Origin: Chromatiales bacterium
GTDB lineage: Bacteria; Pseudomonadota; Gammaproteobacteria; JAHELT01
Reading direction: 5' to 3'
Assembly (NCBI GenBank): GCA_024644045.1
Contig: JAHELT010000002.1
Span: 1 to 64,000 of the forward strand
DNA length: 64,000 bases
The position numbers were made by a program, and so were the translations under genes. Position 1 is the stretch's first letter. The number at the start of each line of letters is the position of its first letter. Under the pieces are notes generated by a model, which saw nothing but the letters and a program-made list of their open reading frames with translations, ran no database searches and was not told the origin of the DNA. Shown here one piece after another: positions 54,380-64,000 of this stretch.

Positions 54380-54958
54380 ATGGCGTCCATGAAACAGCGT
54401 ACTCAAATCGGGTTCACTTTGGTCGAACTGATGATCGCCCTGGTGATAGCGGCAGTGCTGCTGGGCGTCGGGGTGCCCGCGCTGAGCAATTTCATGAGCA
54501 ACAGCCGGATGATCTCGATCACCAACGATCTGGTCACCGCGCTGCAGTTCGCGCGCAGCGAAGCGGTCAAGCGTAACAATCCCGTCACTGTGTGCATCAG
54601 CACCAACGGGACCGCCTGCACCGGTGGCACGAACTGGGAGAATGGCTGGATCGTGTTCAACGACGTCAACGGGAACGCGGTGGTGGAAGGGGCGCTGATC
54701 GTGCGCTCGCGTGGTGCTATCGGCGGCGGCAACACGGTACGCGTGACCGGCGGCAACGTTAACAACTTCGTCCTGTTTACCGGCAACGGCTTTCCGCGCG
54801 ACACCGCCAACAATATTCTGACGGGCACCTTCAGTGTCTGTGATGCGCGCGGTGCCGGCAGTGATGCCAGCGTCAACCTGACCGCACGCACTGTGCAGGT
54901 TGGCGCTTCGGGGCGGGTGCGTTCATCGGAAGTGCAAGGGAGCGTTACATGTCCCTGA
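54380..54958 (+). CDS. fimT: FimT/GspH-type minor pilin
   Basis: 192 aa. Prepilin site G-FTLVELMIALVIAAVLLGVG with Glu5, then a GspH/FimT C-terminal domain with RSEAVKRNNPVTVC and WENGWIVFNDVNGN and a TFSVCDARG ending. Initiates or caps the type IV pilus; some members bind DNA for natural uptake. A TATACA box overlaps the first ATG region, so the ATG at 54389 may be the true start. Confidence 0.93.
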   Translation: MASMKQRTQIGFTLVELMIALVIAAVLLGVGVPALSNFMSNSRMISITNDLVTALQFARSEAVKRNNPVTVCISTNGTACTGGTNWENGWIVFNDVNGNAVVEGALIVRSRGAIGGGNTVRVTGGNVNNFVLFTGNGFPRDTANNILTGTFSVCDARGAGSDASVNLTARTVQVGASGRVRSSEVQGSVTCP

Positions 54959-55464
54959 TCAAAAAACAGCGCGGCGTCGGCCTGATCGAGGTTCTGGCGG
55001 CGCTTTTCGTGCTCTCGGTCGGCTTGCTCGGCATCGCGGGGCTGCAGGCTCAGGGCCTGATCGCCGGGTTCGCCGCCAGCCAGCGCTCGGTGGCGGTGGT
55101 CAAGTCGTACGAGATCATCGAGCGCATGCGCGCCAACCCGGACGGCGTCAGAGACGAGAACGGGGTAACCAGCTACGCCTCGGCGATGAGCGGTCCGGGC
55201 GCGACGGTCAGCCCGTACTGTGCCGACCTGGATGGAAATCCCGGCGACGACTGCACTGTGTCGCAGCTCGCCGCATTCGATATCTTCGTCTGGAAAGACT
55301 CGATCGACGATGCTTTCCCGAACATGACCGGTCAGGGTTCGGTCGTGATCAACCTGGGTCCCACGCAGACCAGTCCCAGCAACGTGGTCGTCACCGTGCA
55401 GTGGACTGAGCGCGGCGTGGTTCAGAACTACAGCACGAACACCCAGTTCGTGCGGGTGCAGTGA
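54949..55464 (+). CDS. pilV: Minor pilin PilV
   Basis: 171 aa. Prepilin motif RGVGLIEVLAALFVLSVGLL and the family core GLLGIAGLQAQGLIAG, SYEIIERMRANPDG, CADLDGNPGDDC. Assembly factor for the pilus tip complex. Overlaps fimT by 10 bp and pilW by 4 bp. Confidence 0.93.
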   Translation: MSLIKKQRGVGLIEVLAALFVLSVGLLGIAGLQAQGLIAGFAASQRSVAVVKSYEIIERMRANPDGVRDENGVTSYASAMSGPGATVSPYCADLDGNPGDDCTVSQLAAFDIFVWKDSIDDAFPNMTGQGSVVINLGPTQTSPSNVVVTVQWTERGVVQNYSTNTQFVRVQ

Positions 55465-56483
55465 GCATGAGCCGGCGCGATCGATCCATGGGTTACTCGG
55501 TGGTGGAACTGCTGGTCGCGCTGGTCATCGGCCTGGTGCTGCTGCTTGGCGTGATGGCCGTGTTCGTCACCAGCCGCACCAGCTTCGATGCGAGCGAGGT
55601 GCAGGCGCACATGTCGGATGACGGGCGATTCGCGATGACGCTGTTCGGCGAGGACCTGCGCATGGCGGGGACCTGGGGTACGAACAGCTTCACCAGCATG
55701 GTAGACAACCGCACGCTGGGCCCGGCAGAACGCCTGGCCTACCTGCCGGTGATGGCCGGCGACTGCGCCGTGTCGTTCTACACCAATCTCGATCTGGTGG
55801 TGTTCGCGAGCAACAACGCAAATCCTTTTCCGACGACCTGCATTCCGGGCACGGCGAATTATCTGGCGAACACCGACGTGCTGGTCGTGCGGTACGCTGA
55901 CCCGACGCCGATTGCCGACAATCTCACAGCCAATGGTGTGGTCTACGTGCGCAGCGAGACCGGCAACTCCGTGCTGTTCAGGGGCACCGGAAACGCGGCC
56001 GACGTGCCGGCTTTCCCGACCAACGGGACCAACCACGTGCTGCGCATGCACATCTACTACGTGGCCAACTTCACCGAGGTCGCGGGCGACGGGGTTCCTT
56101 CGCTGCACCGTATCTCGCTAGAAGCCGGACCGACGCTGGTCGACGAGATGATCGTCTCGGGCGTGGAGAACTTCCAGGTGCAGCTCGGCTTCGACACCCA
56201 GCAGCCGGAACCCGACGGCAAGCCGAATCTGTACATCAACCCTGACAGCGCGATCATCAACTGGGCCAACCCGGTGGATATGGCGCGGGTGCGAGGCGCG
56301 CGCATCTGGATGCTGCTGCGCTCGGACAGGGGTCAGAGAACCGCCCCGGCGCCGGTCACCTACAGCATCGGCGGTGCGGACTTCACGCCCACGGCCACCG
56401 ATCCGGTCGCTGGCAACTACAAACGCCTGCTGGTGTCGGGTGTTTACGACTTACGCAACTTTCCTCTGCAGGCCCCGCAATGA
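55461..56483 (+). CDS. pilW: Minor pilin PilW
   Basis: 340 aa. Prepilin motif MGYSVVELLVALVIGLVLLL, then FGEDLRMAGTWG and the beta-rich PilW body with IWMLLRSDRGQRTAPAP near the end. Starts GTG overlapping pilV (GTGA) and ends overlapping pilX (ATGA). Confidence 0.93.
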   Translation: MSMSRRDRSMGYSVVELLVALVIGLVLLLGVMAVFVTSRTSFDASEVQAHMSDDGRFAMTLFGEDLRMAGTWGTNSFTSMVDNRTLGPAERLAYLPVMAGDCAVSFYTNLDLVVFASNNANPFPTTCIPGTANYLANTDVLVVRYADPTPIADNLTANGVVYVRSETGNSVLFRGTGNAADVPAFPTNGTNHVLRMHIYYVANFTEVAGDGVPSLHRISLEAGPTLVDEMIVSGVENFQVQLGFDTQQPEPDGKPNLYINPDSAIINWANPVDMARVRGARIWMLLRSDRGQRTAPAPVTYSIGGADFTPTATDPVAGNYKRLLVSGVYDLRNFPLQAPQ

Positions 56484-56941
56484 TGCATGACAATCTGTTG
56501 CCCCGACAACGCGGCGCGGCCCTGATGGTCGGCCTGATGATGCTGATGGTGCTGACCCTGATCGGCATTACCACTATGGGTATGAACACCATGGAGCTGC
56601 GTATGGCCAGCAACGCGCAGAATAAATCCAATGCCTTCCAGGCGGCTGAGGCCGGCCTCGAGCTGGGCGTCGTCGCCACCAACGCAGACGACGTCAACAA
56701 CGCGCAGGTAATTCCGCCGCCGGTGCTGACTAACGCCACGGCCACGGTCGGTTCGAGCTTCGTGGGCCTGATACCGGGCCGCGGCAGCGGCTTCACGGCG
56801 GGCGTCGCCTGCCCCGGCAGCAGCCCCGAGCGGACGCGTTGTGCGCATTTCGAGGTTCAGTCAATCGGCCAGCACCTGCAGTCCAACGCCAGCTCGACCC
56901 AGTTGCAGGGGTTCTATGTCCTGGCGCCGGCGCCCCAGTAA
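56480..56941 (+). CDS. pilX: Minor pilin PilX
   Basis: 153 aa. RQRGAALMVGLMMLMVLTLI is the hydrophobic prepilin helix typical of PilX, followed by NTMELRMASNAQNKSNAFQAAEAGLE. Part of the pilus initiation complex with PilV, PilW, FimT and PilY1. Confidence 0.92.
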   Translation: MMHDNLLPRQRGAALMVGLMMLMVLTLIGITTMGMNTMELRMASNAQNKSNAFQAAEAGLELGVVATNADDVNNAQVIPPPVLTNATATVGSSFVGLIPGRGSGFTAGVACPGSSPERTRCAHFEVQSIGQHLQSNASSTQLQGFYVLAPAPQ

Positions 56942-56961
56942 TCGTTTCGGAGATACCGCTC

Positions 56962-57291
56962 ATGCGACACGCAGTCATCAAATACGCGCTTGCAACCGCC
57001 CTTGCGCTGGTTGCCTCCACCGCCGGCTGGGCGACGATCATCCCCGTCGAGGAGGCCGTCGAGGCCGTGGCGCTCGAGGTGAGCCTTAATGAGAATCTGA
57101 CCGGCACCGTGGGCGGGCGCTCCTGCCAGAGCTGCGACCTCAAGGAGTTTCCGGTTACCGGCGCGACCCAGGCTTACGAGAACAACGTGCGCGTCGATCT
57201 GCGCAAGCTCATAGACCGGCACGGCAAGCCGGCGACCATCATTTACAACATACGCAGCGGCGAGGCTACTCGGATCCTGTGGATTCGCTAG
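56962..57291 (+). CDS. Small exported Cys-containing protein in the pilus cluster
   Basis: 109 aa with a signal peptide (ALATALALVASTAGWA). The mature part has SCQSCDL (CxxC) and a short domain ending RSGEATRILWIR. No family recognised. Between pilX and pilY1 on the same strand (20 and 58 bp gaps), so it likely belongs to the pilus operon, perhaps as an assembly factor or PilY1 partner. The start at 56962 is set by the signal peptide. Confidence 0.75.
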   Translation: MRHAVIKYALATALALVASTAGWATIIPVEEAVEAVALEVSLNENLTGTVGGRSCQSCDLKEFPVTGATQAYENNVRVDLRKLIDRHGKPATIIYNIRSGEATRILWIR

Positions 57292-57349
57292 GTCAATTTG
57301 CGCGCTTCGCGCCTGCGCGGGGCGACACCAGTATTGGACGGAGACGACG

Positions 57350-60300
57350 ATGAATAAGTTACCGAGTAACCGCGCGATCCTCGCGGGTGCCGTGCTGAGC
57401 GTGTTCACGAGCACGCCGGTGTTCGCCGACGACATCGAGATCTACGTGGGCGGCGGTGTGCTCTCCGCGACTCCGCCGAACGTGCTGTTCGCGGTCGATA
57501 CCTCGGGTTCCATGGGATCGACGGTGGTTACGCAGGCGGCCTACGATCCGGCGACGGACTACTCCGGCCTGCCGACCTCGTGCGCCGAGTTCACTAATAA
57601 TCGCATCTACTGGTCGACCGGCTCGGTCAATACCGACTGCATTCTCGCGGACTGGTTCGACACGGCTTACATGCGCTGCAATGCCAGCACGATTGCCGCC
57701 ACCGGTTTCTACCAGGATCGGTTCGGGCGTTACTACAACAGCACCTGGCGCCCGCTCACCCCCGATGCCGCGCTCAAGCAGTTTGACGTGGAGTGCTCCT
57801 CCGATTCGGGCGTGCACGGCATCGACGCGGCGAACCCCCGTCGCTATGCCGAGGATGCCTCGCCCACCGGCTGGGCGGCGAGCGGCAGCAATGAGATCAA
57901 CTGGCAGCTGCAAACCAACTACACGATCTACTCCGCGAACTTCATGAACTACCTGCGCAGCGACCCGACCGCGATCCGCACGCGGCTGAGCATCGTGCAG
58001 GAAGTGGTCGCCAACGTGATCAACAGTGTCAACGGCATCAACATCGGCCTGATGCGCTTCAGCCAGAACCAGGAAGGCGGACAGGTCTCGTACGCGATGG
58101 AGTCCATCAACACAGCGCGCACCGGCTTCATCAACGCCCTGAACGCGTACACGCCGGGCGGCCCGACGCCGCTGACGGAAGTGCTGTGGGAGGCGATGCG
58201 CTACTATCGCGGCGACGCGGTGGACTACGGCGTTGCCTCGCAGCCCGGACCGAGCGTAGCCTCCTCGCAGTTCAACGGCAGTTACATTTCACCGATTCAG
58301 CTCCAGTGTCAGCGCAACAGCGTGATTCTGCTCAGCGACGGCATGTCCAACGGTGACAATGGCCGCGACTTAAACTTGCAGGCGATGACTAATTACCAGA
58401 CCGCTACGGGCGTCACCGACTGCCCGCACCCGCCCGAGCACGTCAGCAATGACGGCGACGCGGACGACGGCCAGTGTCTGGACCAGCTGGCCGCCTACAT
58501 GGCCAACGAGGATCAGAGCGGAAGCGTGATCGACAATCAGTTCGTGCAGACCTACACGATCGGTTTTCAGCTCGACGACCCGCTGCTCAACGATACCGCG
58601 AACGCGGGCGACGGGCTGTATTTCACGGCTGACGATACCGTCGGTCTCACCAATGCGTTCACCGCGATCATCAACGAGGTGCTGGCCACCAACTCGACCT
58701 TCACCTCACCGGCCGTCTCGGTCAACGCGTTCAGCCAGACGCTCAACCGCAACGAGTTGTACTTCACCCTGTTCCGGCCCGAGCTCGGGCCGCACTGGGA
58801 CGGCAACCTGAAAAAGTACACCCTGGACTTCGCTGTCGTGAACAACGAAACCGTGCCGGTGATCGAGGATGTCAACGGACAGGCGGCCATCGACCCCAAC
58901 ACGGGCTTTTTCGAACCCACCGCGCAGAGCTACTGGTCCTCAGGGGCGGACGGCGACGACGTGCGTATCGGTGGTGCGGCCTACGAGCTGACCAACAATC
59001 GCAACGTCTACACCTACACCGGCAGCGGGGCGCCGAGCAACGTGTCGCTGACGCTGGGCGACCACGCGCTGCACGAGTCCAATGGGATGCTCACCGAAGC
59101 CATGCTGGGCATGGCGCCGGGGGCCAGCAATCCCTCGCGCGTCGACATCCTGCAGTGGTCGCGCGGCGTGGACATCGACGGCGACTACGGTGCGGCCGGC
59201 GGTGCGCGCACGCAGCTGGGCGACCCGCTGCATTCTCAGGCGACCGTGGTGCAGTACGGCGGCACTTCGTCCAATCCGGACCTGACGGTCTTCTTCAGCA
59301 GCAACGACGGCTATCTGCACGCGATCGACGAGGACGACGGTACCGAGATCTTCTCGTTCGTGCCTCAGGAACTGCTGCCCAACCTGCCGTTGCTTTATAC
59401 CAACAACGCCTCGACCTCACGACCCTATGGACTGGACGGCGCCGTGGTCACCTGGGTCAACGATGAAAACGGCAACGGGATCATTTCCGGCACCGACGAG
59501 CACGTGTTTGTGTATGTTGGCATGCGCCGCGGCGGCAACAACTACTATGCGCTGGACGTGACCAACCGCGCCGCGCCGGTGCTGAAATGGATGATCAGCA
59601 ACGACCCTGACGGCGACGGCACACCGAGCGGCCCCTTTGCCGAGCTGGGCCAGACCTGGTCAACGCCGGTGGTGCGCGAAGTGCTGTTCAACGGCACACT
59701 TACCACGGTGCTGGTGTTCGGCGGCGGCTACGACGTTGATCAGGACGACAACGACGAGCCCGAGGATGACGATGTCGGTCGTGCCATCTACGTCGTGGAT
59801 GCGGACACCGGTCAGCGTCTGTGGTGGGCCGGTCCGGAGGGCTCGGGCGCGAATCTGGAGCTCACGAACATGACCAACAGCATCCCCGCGCAGGTCAACG
59901 CGGTGGATATATCCGGCAACGGGGTCGTCGACCGGTTGTACGTCGGTGATACGCGCGCGCAGTTCTGGCGCATCGACATCGACGAGGCGAACACCGGCGC
60001 GGGCAGTTTCGCCAGGGGCGGACGCATCGGATTGTTCTCGGATGACAATGAGGAGGACAACCGGCGTTTCTATCATGCCGCTGACCTTGCGGTGATCGCC
60101 CCGGTCGGCCGGCAGCCCTACATCGCCATCGTGATCGGCTCGGGTTACCGTGCGCACCCGTTGAACATGGTGATCGAAGACCGGATTTACATGCTCAAGG
60201 ACACGAACATTTTCGCGGCGCCGGCGACTTATGTGACCATCGACGAGGGTGATCTGTTCGACGCCACCAACAACGTCATCGGCGAGGGCAACTCGACCCA

Positions 60301-60748
60301 GCAGTCGGCGGCGCTGGCGAATCTGCAATCCGCCGCGGGCTGGTTCATCCAGCTCGAAGATCCGCCCACCGGCGACTTCATCGGCGAGAAGGTGCTCGGG
60401 CGTCCGCTGATCGTGGCCGGCCAGGCCGTGGTGCCGAGCTTCATTCCGAACGACCCGGCCGCGGGCGGTCCGGTGTGCGGGCCCAACGAGGGCACCGGCC
60501 TGCTGTACTTCCTGAACGTGGCGGATGCCACGCCGTTAGCCAATTACGACAACGCCGGCAACGAAACGGATCTGACGCGCTCCGACCGGACGCTGCGCCT
60601 CTCGCGGGGCGGCATCGCGCCGTCGCCGACCCTGATCATTGCGCAGGACGGCACCGGCACCACGCAAGCCGCAGGTTGCGCGGGCACCGACTGCTTCAGG
60701 ATGCCGAACCCGCGCGTGCCGACCAAGACGTACTGGTTCGAGTTCTGA
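57350..60748 (+). CDS. pilY1: PilY1, pilus-tip adhesin
   Basis: 1132 aa with a signal peptide. A von Willebrand A-type region with MIDAS DTSGSMGS (residues 50-56) is followed by a long unique part, then the C-terminal beta-propeller of PilY1 (FFSSNDGYLHAIDEDDG, FVYVGMRRGGNNYYALDV). A Ca2+-binding-type loop lies at about residues 795-811 (DVDQDDNDEPEDDDVG). PilY1 sits at the pilus tip for adhesion and controls retraction in a calcium-dependent manner. Confidence 0.94.
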   Translation: MNKLPSNRAILAGAVLSVFTSTPVFADDIEIYVGGGVLSATPPNVLFAVDTSGSMGSTVVTQAAYDPATDYSGLPTSCAEFTNNRIYWSTGSVNTDCILADWFDTAYMRCNASTIAATGFYQDRFGRYYNSTWRPLTPDAALKQFDVECSSDSGVHGIDAANPRRYAEDASPTGWAASGSNEINWQLQTNYTIYSANFMNYLRSDPTAIRTRLSIVQEVVANVINSVNGINIGLMRFSQNQEGGQVSYAMESINTARTGFINALNAYTPGGPTPLTEVLWEAMRYYRGDAVDYGVASQPGPSVASSQFNGSYISPIQLQCQRNSVILLSDGMSNGDNGRDLNLQAMTNYQTATGVTDCPHPPEHVSNDGDADDGQCLDQLAAYMANEDQSGSVIDNQFVQTYTIGFQLDDPLLNDTANAGDGLYFTADDTVGLTNAFTAIINEVLATNSTFTSPAVSVNAFSQTLNRNELYFTLFRPELGPHWDGNLKKYTLDFAVVNNETVPVIEDVNGQAAIDPNTGFFEPTAQSYWSSGADGDDVRIGGAAYELTNNRNVYTYTGSGAPSNVSLTLGDHALHESNGMLTEAMLGMAPGASNPSRVDILQWSRGVDIDGDYGAAGGARTQLGDPLHSQATVVQYGGTSSNPDLTVFFSSNDGYLHAIDEDDGTEIFSFVPQELLPNLPLLYTNNASTSRPYGLDGAVVTWVNDENGNGIISGTDEHVFVYVGMRRGGNNYYALDVTNRAAPVLKWMISNDPDGDGTPSGPFAELGQTWSTPVVREVLFNGTLTTVLVFGGGYDVDQDDNDEPEDDDVGRAIYVVDADTGQRLWWAGPEGSGANLELTNMTNSIPAQVNAVDISGNGVVDRLYVGDTRAQFWRIDIDEANTGAGSFARGGRIGLFSDDNEEDNRRFYHAADLAVIAPVGRQPYIAIVIGSGYRAHPLNMVIEDRIYMLKDTNIFAAPATYVTIDEGDLFDATNNVIGEGNSTQQSAALANLQSAAGWFIQLEDPPTGDFIGEKVLGRPLIVAGQAVVPSFIPNDPAAGGPVCGPNEGTGLLYFLNVADATPLANYDNAGNETDLTRSDRTLRLSRGGIAPSPTLIIAQDGTGTTQAAGCAGTDCFRMPNPRVPTKTYWFEF

Positions 60749-60762
60749 TGAATGGGGCGTGT

Positions 60763-60781
60763 CGCCAGCCTCGGGCTGGCG
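60763..60781 (+). terminator. Hairpin between pilY1 and pilE
   Basis: CGCCAGCC-TCG-GGCTGGCG, a perfect 8-bp stem without T-run, 14 bp after the pilY1 stop. Probably an attenuator or processing site that sets pilE level apart from pilY1. Confidence 0.45.
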
Positions 60782-60811
60782 GCATGCCGAGTTAGACGGG
60801 AGATTATGTGA

Positions 60812-61219
60812 ATGGTTAGAAAATGCGCCGGGTTTACCCTGACCGAGGTTATCGTCACGGTCGCTATCGTGGCGATTATCGGCGTCGTCGCGGTACCGAG
60901 CTACTTCAGCTATCTTCAGGATTCCCGCCGTGCGGAGGCGCACACGGCATTGCTGGCTCTGGCGCAGGCGCAGGAGCAATGGTTCATCAACAACAACACC
61001 TACACCGGTACGGTCGCGAACCTGCAGCCCCTTATTCCTGCCATCGTGAACAACAACATCCAGCAAGGCAACTATGCTTATGCCATCACGGCTGCCAACA
61101 ACACTGCCTTCACGCTGACTGCGACCGCACAAGCCGCACAGGCTGGCGACACGGCGTGCTCGGTTATCACATTGACCTCGGCGGGCGCACAGACCCCGGC
61201 CGGGTGCTGGGCGAACTAG
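60812..61219 (+). CDS. pilE: Type IV pilin PilE
   Basis: 135 aa. Short leader MVRKCAG, cut before FTLTEVIVTVAIVAIIGVVA (Glu5 present), then SYFSYLQDSRRAEAHTALLA and the pilin body ending with a Cys pair (DTACSVITL, PAGCWAN) that forms the D-region loop. GGGAG precedes the ATG. Ends with TAG. Last gene of the cluster. Confidence 0.93.
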   Translation: MVRKCAGFTLTEVIVTVAIVAIIGVVAVPSYFSYLQDSRRAEAHTALLALAQAQEQWFINNNTYTGTVANLQPLIPAIVNNNIQQGNYAYAITAANNTAFTLTATAQAAQAGDTACSVITLTSAGAQTPAGCWAN

Positions 61220-61227
61220 CCGCGTGT

Positions 61228-61247
61228 CGTACGCGTCATCGCGTACG
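61228..61247 (+). terminator. Stem-loop between pilE and ispH
   Basis: CGTACGCG-TCAT-CGCGTACG, a perfect 8-bp stem, 8 bp after the pilE stop and between convergent genes. Only a short T-poor tail follows. Likely terminator for both directions. Confidence 0.5.
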
Positions 61248-61315
61248 TCTCCCTGTAGCAATTGATCTGACAGGGATGACACGTGCGCTGCGGCCATTGC
61301 CGCAACCGGAAGCGC

Positions 61316-62257
<942 letters not shown>

Positions 62258-62272
62258 CTCGACATTCTAGCA

Positions 62273-62334
62273 AATGGGGACATTCTGTTTATCGGCGGTG
62301 CGTGGTCGGTCGATTCAGAGGGAATGTCCCAATT
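62273..62334. repeat. Inverted repeat between ispH and fkpB
   Basis: AATGGGGACATTC (62273) and GAATGTCCCAATT (62322) are inverted copies with one mismatch, separated by 36 bp. Typical in form of REP-type intergenic elements; fkpB ends at its right arm. Confidence 0.6.
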
Positions 62335-62774
62335 CACTGCGGCGGCGCCACCGCGACGACCTCCACCTCGAAATCGACCGTGTGCCCGGCCAGCGGGTGG
62401 TTGAAGTCGACCTCCGCGTGGTCGGCGCCCACCGCGAGCACGGTACCGAGCACCTCCTCCCCCTCGGGCAGCTGGAACTCGATGATCTGTCCGGGTGCCG
62501 GATGCATGTCGGGCGGAAAGTCCTGCAGCGCGATCTGCTGGCGGTTGTCCGGGTCGCGCAGCCCCCACGCCTGCTCCGGACGCAGCCGGCGCGTGTCCCG
62601 CTGTCCGGCACGCAGACCCAGCAGGCAGAGCTCGAGCTGCTCGGGAAAGGTGCCGTCGCCGACGTGGATCTCCAGCGGCTCGGCTTCCTCGAAGTTCGAC
62701 TCCGCCACCGTGCCGTCCTCGAGCGTCACCCGGAAGCGCAGAGTGATGCGGCTGCCGTAGACGACCGAGCGCAT
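62334..62774 (-). CDS. fkpB: FKBP-type peptidyl-prolyl isomerase, SlpA/FkpB type
   Basis: 146 aa. FRVTLEDGTVAESNFEEAEP, VGDGTFPEQLELCLLGLRAG and FDQPPA-like FPPDMHPAPGQIIEF match SlpA. Prolyl isomerase and chaperone. Placed 1 bp after lspA, in the usual ileS-lspA-fkpB-ispH order. Confidence 0.93.
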   Translation of the reverse strand: MRSVVYGSRITLRFRVTLEDGTVAESNFEEAEPLEIHVGDGTFPEQLELCLLGLRAGQRDTRRLRPEQAWGLRDPDNRQQIALQDFPPDMHPAPGQIIEFQLPEGEEVLGTVLAVGADHAEVDFNHPLAGHTVDFEVEVVAVAPPQ

Positions 62775-62775
62775 C

Positions 62776-63258
62776 TCAATGCTCCCGGCGCGCAAACAGA
62801 CTGCTCGCGATCAGAATCGCGGCACCGACGCTGATCGCCGAATCGGCCACGTTGAAGGTCGGCCAGTACCATTTCTCGTAGTACACCTGGATGAAATCGA
62901 CCACGTGTCCGTAGGCGATGCGGTCGATCAGGTTGCCGAGTGCGCCGCCCAGCACCAGTGACAGCGAGGCGGCCAGCCACTTTTCCTGCCGCTTCACGCG
63001 AGTCAGCCACACCGCGAGCGCGACGCTGACCGCGCTGCTCAGGACGATGAAAAACCAGCGCTGCCAGCCGTCTGCGTCGGACAGGAAACTGAACGCAGCG
63101 CCCTCGTTGTACATCAGCGTGAGGTTGAAGAACGGCAGCACCGGCGCCGCCTGGTGCAGTTCCAGTTGCGCGTCGGCGATCAGCTTCGTGATCTGATCGA
63201 GCACCACCACGCCGCCTGCGAGTACCCACCACGGCAGGGTGCGTTGGAAAGCGCTCAT
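62776..63258 (-). CDS. lspA: Lipoprotein signal peptidase
   Basis: 160-aa inner-membrane aspartyl protease with four helices. Catalytic Asp residues in GGALGNLIDRIAYGHVVDFI and FNVADSAISVG; QITKL near the start. Removes signal peptides from diacylated prolipoproteins; several lipoproteins in this window are its predicted substrates. Starts 40 bp after the ileS stop. Confidence 0.96.
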   Translation of the reverse strand: MSAFQRTLPWWVLAGGVVVLDQITKLIADAQLELHQAAPVLPFFNLTLMYNEGAAFSFLSDADGWQRWFFIVLSSAVSVALAVWLTRVKRQEKWLAASLSLVLGGALGNLIDRIAYGHVVDFIQVYYEKWYWPTFNVADSAISVGAAILIASSLFARREH

Positions 63259-63298
63259 GCCGGGCGCATCGACCGGCGCAGGCTCGGGCCGGCAGCGT

Positions 63299-64000
63299 TC
63301 ACGCGAACGCGCGTTGCTCGCCATCGCCCCCGCCGATGTTCGTGACGCAGCGCGCACACAGCTCCGGGTGCGCGGGATCGCTGCCCACATCGGCGCGCTG
63401 ATGCCAGCAGCGGACGCATTTGGGATGGGTCGAGGCGCGCGCGCGGATCCACAGCTCGTCACCGGCGTCCTCGGCGCGCACCGCCTCATCCGGTTTAGCT
63501 CTGAGCGGTGCGACCGTGGCTTCCGAGGTGATGAGCACGAAGCGCAGTTCCTGGGCGGCGAGTTGCAACGCATCGCGTAGATCGCCGTCGCAGTACAGGG
63601 TTACGTCGGCGTTCAGCGATGAGCCGATGTCGCCTGCCACGCGCAGCTTCTCGAGCTCCTTGGAGACCGCCTGGCGCGCCGCGATCACGCGCTCCCATTG
63701 CGCGCGGCTCGGTGAATCGTGGTCGTCCAGTGCGAACAAACCGGTGTAGTAGGTTTCCAGAAAAACCGACGCACCGCGCGCGCCCGGCAGGTGGTGCCAG
63801 ATTTCGTCGGCGGTGAAGCTGAGCACCGGCGCGATCCAGCGCACCAGGGCTTCGGCCACGTGATACATCGCAGTCTGCGCCGAGCGCCGGCCGCGGCTGT
63901 CGGCGGGCATGGTGTACTGGCGGTCTTTGATGACGTCCAGGTAGAAGGCGCTCAGGTCGATGGCGCAGAAACCGTGGATCTTCTGGTAGACCAGATGGAA
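63299..64000 (-). CDS. ileS: Isoleucyl-tRNA synthetase, C-terminal part
   Basis: Only the last 233 codons are in the window; the gene continues beyond 64000. Visible are AIDLSAFYLDVIKDRQYT, the anticodon-binding domain YHVAEALVRWIAPVLSFTADEIW and the C-terminal zinc finger with CVRCW and CARC. Charges tRNA-Ile. Confidence 0.95.
   Translation of the reverse strand, partial: FHLVYQKIHGFCAIDLSAFYLDVIKDRQYTMPADSRGRRSAQTAMYHVAEALVRWIAPVLSFTADEIWHHLPGARGASVFLETYYTGLFALDDHDSPSRAQWERVIAARQAVSKELEKLRVAGDIGSSLNADVTLYCDGDLRDALQLAAQELRFVLITSEATVAPLRAKPDEAVRAEDAGDELWIRARASTHPKCVRCWHQRADVGSDPAHPELCARCVTNIGGGDGEQRAFA

Noticed and set aside
54360-54380. Sigma-54 promoter before fimT
   Set aside because: GG and GC elements near CCGGACAGTTTGC are 7 bp apart, not 10; a TATACA -10 box is more likely.

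Overview
The window looks like a piece of a GC-rich gammaproteobacterial chromosome. This rests on the order ileS-lspA-fkpB-ispH next to a complete type IV pilus minor-pilin cluster (fimT, pilV, pilW, pilX, pilY1, pilE) and on the general family content; no 16S rRNA is present, so genus cannot be given.

Layout. 0-9 kb: a membrane hybrid histidine-kinase-like protein lacking the usual phospho-accepting histidine, an exported DsrE-like protein, a Tas-type aldo/keto reductase broken by an amber codon, a FIST sensor protein, a phosphoribulokinase gene reduced to its two ends, an SLC13-type transporter, trmB and thiGS. 9.1-13.1 kb: a tRNA-Gly(CCC) gene is split in the anticodon loop by a 3.9-kb element. 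The element has no recombinase, carries a complete spare tRNA-Gly(CCC), and contains a unit bounded by long hairpin-rich inverted repeats that hold a YHS protein and an adenylate cyclase/TPR protein. 13.2-18.1 kb: a subtilisin-like lipoprotein with a PrcB-like lipoprotein, a Sel1 protein, a Tat-exported deaminase and tRNA-Thr(CGT). 18.2-30 kb: metabolic genes (methyltransferase, enolase-superfamily enzyme, Rieske oxygenase, cysS, TlpA, amidase, thioesterase, HpaB-type oxygenase, DUF6279 lipoprotein, di-haem peroxidase). 30-35.3 kb: an HPPD gene fragment, then an overlapping set ubiD / B12-binding protein / ProC-like reductase. 35.3-40.2 kb: a less GC-rich accessory patch with gene debris, peroxiredoxin, GcvT-like, PhyH and GFA genes. 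40.2-48.1 kb: a binding-protein-like gene, a methyltransferase, and a NitT/TauT-type ABC operon with a DUF3604 protein opposite a Crp-like regulator. 48.2-54.2 kb: a Gld-type ABC export system and an HDOD protein. 54.4-61.2 kb: the pilus cluster. 61.3-64 kb: ispH, fkpB, lspA and the 3' part of ileS.

How it fits together. Most of the window is ordinary chromosomal metabolism and housekeeping. A repeated theme is gene decay: prkB with an internal deletion, tas with one amber codon, HPPD truncated and with an amber codon, a truncated DUF2167 gene and a frameshifted zinc-ribbon remnant. The most unusual feature is the tRNA-Gly element at 9.1-13.1 kb. It destroys one tRNA-Gly(CCC) gene, brings a different-bodied replacement with the same anticodon, and repeats the anticodon stem-loop sequence at its joints. 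All family assignments are from reading sequence motifs; no database search was run.
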